DNA of 64,000 bases from the NCBI RefSeq assembly GCF_900115395.1, contig NZ_FOWE01000007.1, positions 248,001-312,000 of the forward strand, read 5' to 3'. Source of the DNA: Geodermatophilus obscurus. GTDB taxonomy: Bacteria > Actinomycetota > Actinomycetes > Mycobacteriales > Geodermatophilaceae. The position numbers and the translations under genes were made by a program. The notes below the pieces were generated by a model. The model searched no databases. It was not told the origin of the DNA and saw nothing but the letters and a program-made list of their open reading frames with translations. Shown here in pieces: positions 60,301-64,000 of the stretch. Each line of letters starts with the position of its first letter. Position 1 is the first letter of the stretch.

Positions 60301-61475
60301 GGCTGCCGCACACCGGCACCGTCGTCGACGGGACCGACGCCCTGCGCACCGTCCGGCTGGTGACCCGGCTGGCCGAGCAGGTCGCCACCCGCCGGGCCGG
60401 GTCCGCCGCCGGGCCGGCCGTCCTGCTGCTGGTCGACGGCGTCGAGTCGCTCGTCACCCAGCTCGACGAGGCCGTCCCGGGCCAGGGCTCCGCGGACCTC
60501 CTCCGGCTGGTGCGCGACGGCGGGGCGGCCGGTCTGACCTGCGTCATGACCGCCGACCGCGCCGTCCCCGGTGGCCGGCTCGCCGCGGTGGCCGGGACCC
60601 GCCTGGTCCTCCCGCTGCCCGACCGCGCCGACTACGCGGTGGCCGGGGTGCCGGTGCGGTCGGTGCCCGGCCGGCGGCCACCCGGGCGAGCGCTGCTGGG
60701 CGAGGACGCCGTCGAATGCCAGGTCGCGCTCCCGCGGCCGCTGCCGGTCGATCCTCTCCGGGCCCCGATGAGGTCGGGTGCGCTGCGGATCCCGGAGCTC
60801 CCGGCCGACCCCCGGCTCCCCGCCGGGCCGGCACCCGGCGCGGGATCCGGGGATGCCCTCGCGGCGGTGCCGCTGGGACCCGGCGGGGACGACGGCGGCC
60901 TGCTGCACGTCGACCTGCGCCGCGGCGGAGGCCTGCTTGTCGCGGGCCCGCCGCGCAGCGGCCGCACGGCCACGCTCCACGCGCTGGCCGCGACGCTCTC
61001 CCGCGCCGGGGTCCGGGTCGCGACGCCGGCGCGGAGCCGCCGCGCGGCCGGGCCGGGGCTGCCCGGTGCCACCCCACTGTCCGCTGACGACGTCGCCGCC
61101 TGGCGCGCCTGGCTCGCCGGCCCCGACGGGGGCCCGGGTGCCCTGGTCCTCGACGACGCCGGGACGCTCGCCGACTCGGCGGTCCTGGCCGCCCTGACGG
61201 CTGCCGACCTGGCCGAGCACGACGTCGTGGTCCTCGCGGCCGGCACCGCCGGGGAGCTCTCGGGGGCGTTCCGAGGCCCGGTCGCCGACCTCCGCCGCAG
61301 CCGCGGCGGCCTGCTGCTCTGCCCGGGGCCGGGGGACGCCGACCTGCTCGGCATCCGGCTGCCCCGCACACCGGTGCCGGTTCGTCCCGGCTCCGGCTGG
61401 CTGGTCACGGCCGGCACGGTCCAGCGCGTGCAGGTCGCCCGGCACGGCGCCGACCGGGACACGGCCCGGCCGTGA
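57315..61475 (+). CDS. FHA-FtsK/SpoIIIE type VII secretion-like ATPase (EssC/EccC type)
   Basis: A 1386-residue motor protein. An N-terminal ubiquitin-like/FHA part (FHA at about 95-185 with GRHVIGRGGDATLHLPDPG and STNGTRL), two membrane helices (about 235-275), then three FtsK-type ATPase domains. Domain 1 has an intact Walker A with K640 (GTTGSGKSELLQ); domains 2 and 3 have arginine in place of the Walker lysine (R958 in GSGRTT, R1217 in RSGRTA), so only the first should turn over ATP. FHA plus FtsK resembles Firmicutes EssC more than mycobacterial EccC. With the divergent WXG100 gene it forms a reduced secretion locus. No EccB, EccD or mycosin gene is present. Confidence 0.9.
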   Translation: MPAPLPADVPPRCWTVVGPGGAVDVEVRAADDDPLRSVLPVLTDALGVPPAPLWSGSTRLSEDLPLTSPLLAHGAVLGLGRPAPRGGRPASSPLELHVVGGPAAGTTVGLASGRHVIGRGGDATLHLPDPGVSRRHVRLDVGAGGTTVADLGSTNGTRLDDADVTADAVPWPPGAVLRLGASSLAVAGPRDLPVPLRPGPGGRWLVRPGTATPGGRPEVEVLLPDLPAESPRRRLAWIAVLLPAVAGASLAWLLATPTFLFFALLSPLVAVGTWASDRWAGRRSGRRAAAVHAEELLAARSWLREAVRADVRAASRASPDLAALATAARRRTTLLWSRDADHPDALAVRLGTGSGPTRVTRVEGGRRHAETAADLPVVVDLRRAGGLGVTGPRSPALGVVAGLLAQVAVLLPPGDVDVAVLTTAERAPDWAWARWLPHLRDDAVHVRAAGDDGALSAWLAEVAAREGTVPAGTGPARGLVLVVDRPTGPDLRESLRRCRDAGAVLLTLGGRVDELPVPGGAVLQVGGETGDTGLLDRGDGTPRAEVVVDRLPRPVAAALARDLAALSPGRSATAPARTARLLDLPPHDAAGGSDDVPVAWSRSRTSLTATLGLGADDVVTVDLCRDGPHALVAGTTGSGKSELLQTLVAGLALAHPPDRCSFLLVDYKGGAAFAEAVGLPHTVGLVTDLDAAATGRALRSLTAELTRREALLARAGVADVGALPDDVDLARLVIVVDEFAGLAEDLPEFVSGLVGIAQRGRSLGVHLVLATQRPGGVVSPEIRANCSLRLCLRTTDEADSRDVLGGPEAARIPADRPGGGLLRVGSARPVPFRTARVTLGPPARPAGPTARRRTWPPSAAPAVDAAPPGGRSDLARITEATAQVAADTGTRRPHRPWHPALPDRVAAADLPAPVDGSAGTRLALGLVDRPDRQAQEPLVLDLARGGGWLAVGGPGSGRTTLLRTVLAEAVPRLPPDRLHVHVLDHAGGALAAAAAGLPHTGTVVDGTDALRTVRLVTRLAEQVATRRAGSAAGPAVLLLVDGVESLVTQLDEAVPGQGSADLLRLVRDGGAAGLTCVMTADRAVPGGRLAAVAGTRLVLPLPDRADYAVAGVPVRSVPGRRPPGRALLGEDAVECQVALPRPLPVDPLRAPMRSGALRIPELPADPRLPAGPAPGAGSGDALAAVPLGPGGDDGGLLHVDLRRGGGLLVAGPPRSGRTATLHALAATLSRAGVRVATPARSRRAAGPGLPGATPLSADDVAAWRAWLAGPDGGPGALVLDDAGTLADSAVLAALTAADLAEHDVVVLAAGTAGELSGAFRGPVADLRRSRGGLLLCPGPGDADLLGIRLPRTPVPVRPGSGWLVTAGTVQRVQVARHGADRDTARP

Positions 61476-61483
61476 CGGGAGGC

Positions 61484-61996
61484 TCAGAGCAGCTCGAGCG
61501 CCGAGCCGATCTCCTGCGTGGCGTACCAGGCCAGCTCGTGGCCCTCGGCCTGGTCGACGACGAACTGCGCCTCGTCGCTGCCGAGGTCGGCCTCCAGGAC
61601 GACGGCGACGGCCGCGCGCACGTCGTCCTCGGCCTCGGCGCCGTCGATGTGGGCGCTCGCCACGTCCGCGAGCGCGACGTCGGCGGTCACGCGGACCGCG
61701 CCGGCGTCGGTGTCGGCGTCGTCGACCGGTTCGACACCGGAGTCGGCGACGTCCGCGGCGAGGACCACGCGGCGGCGCGCGGCCGTGGGGTCGACGTCGA
61801 CCAGTCGCAGGCTGGCCCGGGCGGCGGTCAGCAGTGCGGCGTACTCAAGCTCCTCAAGGTCGGCCGCCGCGTCGCTGAGGGCGTAGAACTCCCGCAACCG
61901 GGGGGTCACCGCGAAGGCCGTGTGGGGTCCGCTGAGCCGGCCCTCGTCGACCAGTCGCCGCAGGACGCCGGTCGTCGCCGGCAGGTAGATCCGCAC
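61484..61996 (-). CDS. DUF6912-like protein
   Basis: A 170-residue protein, MRIYLPATTGVLRRLVDEGR onward, acidic in the middle, matching a conserved actinobacterial family that I recall as DUF6912. Function unknown. GTG start with a GAGAGGAG ribosome site. An inverted repeat (62006-62012 with 62018-62024) overlaps that site and a TACGGT -10 box lies at 62032-62027. It converges on the secretion ATPase gene. Confidence 0.75.
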   Translation of the reverse strand: MRIYLPATTGVLRRLVDEGRLSGPHTAFAVTPRLREFYALSDAAADLEELEYAALLTAARASLRLVDVDPTAARRRVVLAADVADSGVEPVDDADTDAGAVRVTADVALADVASAHIDGAEAEDDVRAAVAVVLEADLGSDEAQFVVDQAEGHELAWYATQEIGSALELL

Positions 61997-62065
61997 CCGG
62001 CCGCTCCTCTCCTGTCGGGAGAGGCGACCGTATCCCGCGCCGGTCGCCGGACTCCGCGCAGCAGG

Positions 62066-63448
62066 TCAGCGCACGGACTCGGTGAGCGCCGCGACCTCCT
62101 GCTCGATCAGGTCGGCCAGGACGTCGACGTCGCCGACGCCGTCGCGGTCGGCGTTGAGGCCGATGTAGACCCGGCCGTCGTAGCTGGTCATGCCCACCGA
62201 CAGCGCCTGCCCGGCGACGAGCGGCACCACCGGGAAGACCTCGAGCATCCGGCTGCCCGCGGCGTACAGCGGCACCTGCGGCCCCGGGACGTTGGTCACG
62301 ACCAGGTTGGACATGCGCCGGGAGAGCCCCCGCGCCGCGCGGGCACCGAGCGCGTGCAGCGTGGGCGGGGCGAAACCGGTGAGCGCGATGAGGGTCTCGG
62401 CCCCGACCGTCCTGCCGGAGTCGGTGACGTTCCGCATGGCGTAGCTCAGCCGGGCCAGGCGCACCCAGGGGTTGGGCTCCCCGACGGGCAGGTCGACGAG
62501 GTGGGCCGCCACCGTGCCGCCCGGGTCGTCCTGCCCCTCACCCTGCACCGAGACGGGTACCAGCGCCCGCACGACGGTCGACCCGAGCACCGGCTCCCCC
62601 CGCGACAGCAGCCAGTCGCGCAGCGCGCCGGTGAGGACGCCGAGCAGGACGTCATTGACGGTCCCGCCGCGCTGCTTGCGGATCACCCGGAGGTCCTCGA
62701 GGTCGGCGCGCGCCACGGCGACGCGGCGCTCCGTGCCCGCCGTCCGGCTCAGCGGCGCGTGCGGCGCCGGGACGACGGCCGAGCCGGCCGCCCGGGCCAG
62801 CCCCTCGGCGACCCCGCGGACGCGGGCCGCGGTCGCCCGGAGGTCACCGACCGCCGACCGGGCGGCGTCGACGACCGCGGCGGGGCGCTGGACGTACTCC
62901 TCGAGAGCGTCCCGGACCAGGTCGACGGGACCCGGCACCCGGCCGGGCATCCAGCCGTCGACCGGGGGCAGGTGGGCGTCCGGGGTGGTGTCCAGCAGCA
63001 CCTGGGCGATGTCGACGGCACCGAGCCCGTCGACGAGCGCGGGATGGGTCTTGGTCACCACGGCGACGCGGCCCTCGGCCAGCCCCTCGACGAGGTAGAC
63101 CTCCCACAGCGGGCGGCGGCGGTCCAGCGGGCGCGAGGTCACCCGCGAGACCAGGTCCAGCAGCTGGGCCTGCGTCCCCGGCCGCGGCACCGCCGACTGC
63201 CGCACGTGGTAGGCGACGTCGAAGTCCGGGTCGTCGGCCCACACCGGGTTGGCCAGGCGCCCGGGCACCGGCACGACCCGCTGCCGGTAGCGCGGGACCA
63301 GGGGCAACCGCGCCTCGACCAGATCGGCGAGGGCGTCGAGCCCGCCCTCGACCGGCTCGAGCACGAGCACGCCGGAGACGTGCATCGGGGCGCCGGCGTC
63401 CTCGAGGTAGAGGTACGACGCGTCCAGGGTGGTCAGCCGCTCGGCCAT
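62066..63448 (-). CDS. WS/DGAT family acyltransferase homologue, altered catalytic motif
   Basis: A 460-residue protein of the wax ester synthase/diacylglycerol acyltransferase family (Tgs-like). Family sequence blocks LDASYLYLEDAGAPMHVSG and SNLVVTNVPGPQVPLY, and NDVLLGVLTGALRDWL, are present. The catalytic HHxxxDG is H135-P136-ALV-D140-G141: the second histidine, the acyl-transfer base, is proline. It is thus probably inactive as a standard acyltransferase or uses another residue. Start ATG 63448. Triacylglycerol or wax storage would be the family role. Confidence 0.88.
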   Translation of the reverse strand: MAERLTTLDASYLYLEDAGAPMHVSGVLVLEPVEGGLDALADLVEARLPLVPRYRQRVVPVPGRLANPVWADDPDFDVAYHVRQSAVPRPGTQAQLLDLVSRVTSRPLDRRRPLWEVYLVEGLAEGRVAVVTKTHPALVDGLGAVDIAQVLLDTTPDAHLPPVDGWMPGRVPGPVDLVRDALEEYVQRPAAVVDAARSAVGDLRATAARVRGVAEGLARAAGSAVVPAPHAPLSRTAGTERRVAVARADLEDLRVIRKQRGGTVNDVLLGVLTGALRDWLLSRGEPVLGSTVVRALVPVSVQGEGQDDPGGTVAAHLVDLPVGEPNPWVRLARLSYAMRNVTDSGRTVGAETLIALTGFAPPTLHALGARAARGLSRRMSNLVVTNVPGPQVPLYAAGSRMLEVFPVVPLVAGQALSVGMTSYDGRVYIGLNADRDGVGDVDVLADLIEQEVAALTESVR

Positions 63449-63567
63449 CGTCCTCCTCCGGCTCGTGGGTGCACGCTACGGCGGCGGGGCGTCCGGCCCC
63501 AGCCGGGCCGTCCCGGCCGGCCGGGACGGTGCCCCACCCGGCGGGCCGCCGGGTCAGGAGAGGTCGC

Positions 63568-64000
63568 TCAGCCGGCGCGGCGGCGGCGCAGACCCCGGCG
63601 CCCGGGTGCCGGCTCGGGCACCTGGGCGAGCGCGGCGGCCAGCGTGCGCAGGCCGGCCCGCAGCGGTGACCCGGGCGCCACCTCGGCCAGGGTGCGACCG
63701 GAGGCCAGCGCGGCATCGGTGGCGGCGCGGTCGGCGGGCAGGAAGCTGAGCACGCTCCGGCCGGCGAAGCGCTCGATCGCCTCGCCGATCTCGCGGCGGG
63801 CGTCGCCGGGCACCGGACCGGGCCGCACCTGGTTGACCACCACGGCCGGCTCGACGTCCGGGAGCAGGTCGCGCAGCTGGCCCAGCGCCCGGATGGTGCG
63901 CTGGAGTCCGACCGGGTCGGCCCCGGTCACGCACAGCACGTCGTCGGCCGACTCGAGGACGGTCACGGTGGCGCCGTTGCGGCGGGGAGCCGCGGTGTCG
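63568..64000 (-). CDS. CpaE/MinD-like ATPase, C-terminal part (5' end outside window)
   Basis: The open frame continues past the right edge (codon boundary at 63999), beginning DTAAPRRNGATVTVLESADD. The visible part has VLCVTGADPVGLQRTIRAL, VVVNQVRPG and the SVLSFLPADRAATDAALASG pattern of MinD/ParA-type proteins used by CpaE-like pilus assembly and other deviant-P-loop ATPases. The Walker A lies outside. An internal GTG at 63966 is not the true start. Confidence 0.65.
   Translation of the reverse strand, partial: DTAAPRRNGATVTVLESADDVLCVTGADPVGLQRTIRALGQLRDLLPDVEPAVVVNQVRPGPVPGDARREIGEAIERFAGRSVLSFLPADRAATDAALASGRTLAEVAPGSPLRAGLRTLAAALAQVPEPAPGRRGLRRRRAG

Overview
The window is very GC-rich, gene-dense chromosomal DNA from a high-GC actinobacterium. 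WhiB7, mycoredoxin, AdnAB, MoeZ, DUF3107, DUF3152 and UPF0182 genes lie in the order I remember from the Mycobacterium Rv3193c-Rv3211 neighbourhood. Codon use, many GTG starts and the accessory genes (WS/DGAT acyltransferase, FHA-FtsK ATPase, ANTAR protein) fit Geodermatophilaceae best, but the family assignment is inference. I saw no rRNA genes, insertion sequences, prophage or CRISPR array. The only RNA genes are two initiator tRNAs.

Layout. 1-5.4 kb: transsulfuration genes (cystathionine beta-synthase, truncated by the window edge, and a gamma-synthase/lyase), methionine aminopeptidase, a small XRE regulator, a P450-ferredoxin pair and a small acetyltransferase. 5.4-8.2 kb: two initiator tRNA genes flanking a SNF2-type helicase. 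8.2-22 kb: conserved core with UPF0182, a YlbL-type PDZ/Lon-like protease, DUF2342, a YgjP-type metallopeptidase, a DUF5679 zinc ribbon, a ThiF-like protein, a UbiB kinase, the whiB7 resistance-regulator operon with a long attenuated leader, uvrD2 and mrx1. 22-32 kb: a degenerate uridine-kinase-like gene, NudC with a pair of M16 peptidases, a DUF2510 protein, an M20 peptidase, an epoxide-hydrolase-like enzyme, an oxidoreductase and an acetyltransferase. 32-48 kb: adnB and adnA (double-strand-break resection), a DHFR-like protein, an alkyltransferase-like protein, moeZ, DUF3152, a TetR regulator, DUF3107, a ferritin-like protein and the DEAD-box helicase rhlE. 48-64 kb: hydrolases, DUF2236, a stand-alone RecB-type nuclease, a PHP phosphoesterase, a PH-domain operon, Nudix and MaoC proteins, an HTTM membrane protein, a WXG100 plus FHA-FtsK type VII secretion-like pair, DUF6912, a WS/DGAT homologue and the end of a CpaE/MinD-like ATPase.

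How the parts work together. DNA repair and resection (uvrD2, AdnAB, RecB-like nuclease, alkyltransferase-like protein, SNF2 helicase), thiol/redox and sulfur metabolism (CBS, gamma-synthase, mycoredoxin, MoeZ) and antibiotic response (whiB7) are interleaved. At least a dozen genes start on a GTG or ATG lying 6-8 bases after a TANNNT-like -10 box, which implies leaderless transcripts; I used this rule to set several starts. Two genes appear to start with CTG inside a CTGA overlap with the preceding frame. The most interesting features are the whiB7 leader (promoter with AT-rich WhiB7-type box, 120-codon leader frame, intrinsic terminator and a possible antiterminator pairing), the rhlE leader with its uORF-CTG coupling, and a two-copy interspersed palindromic repeat.
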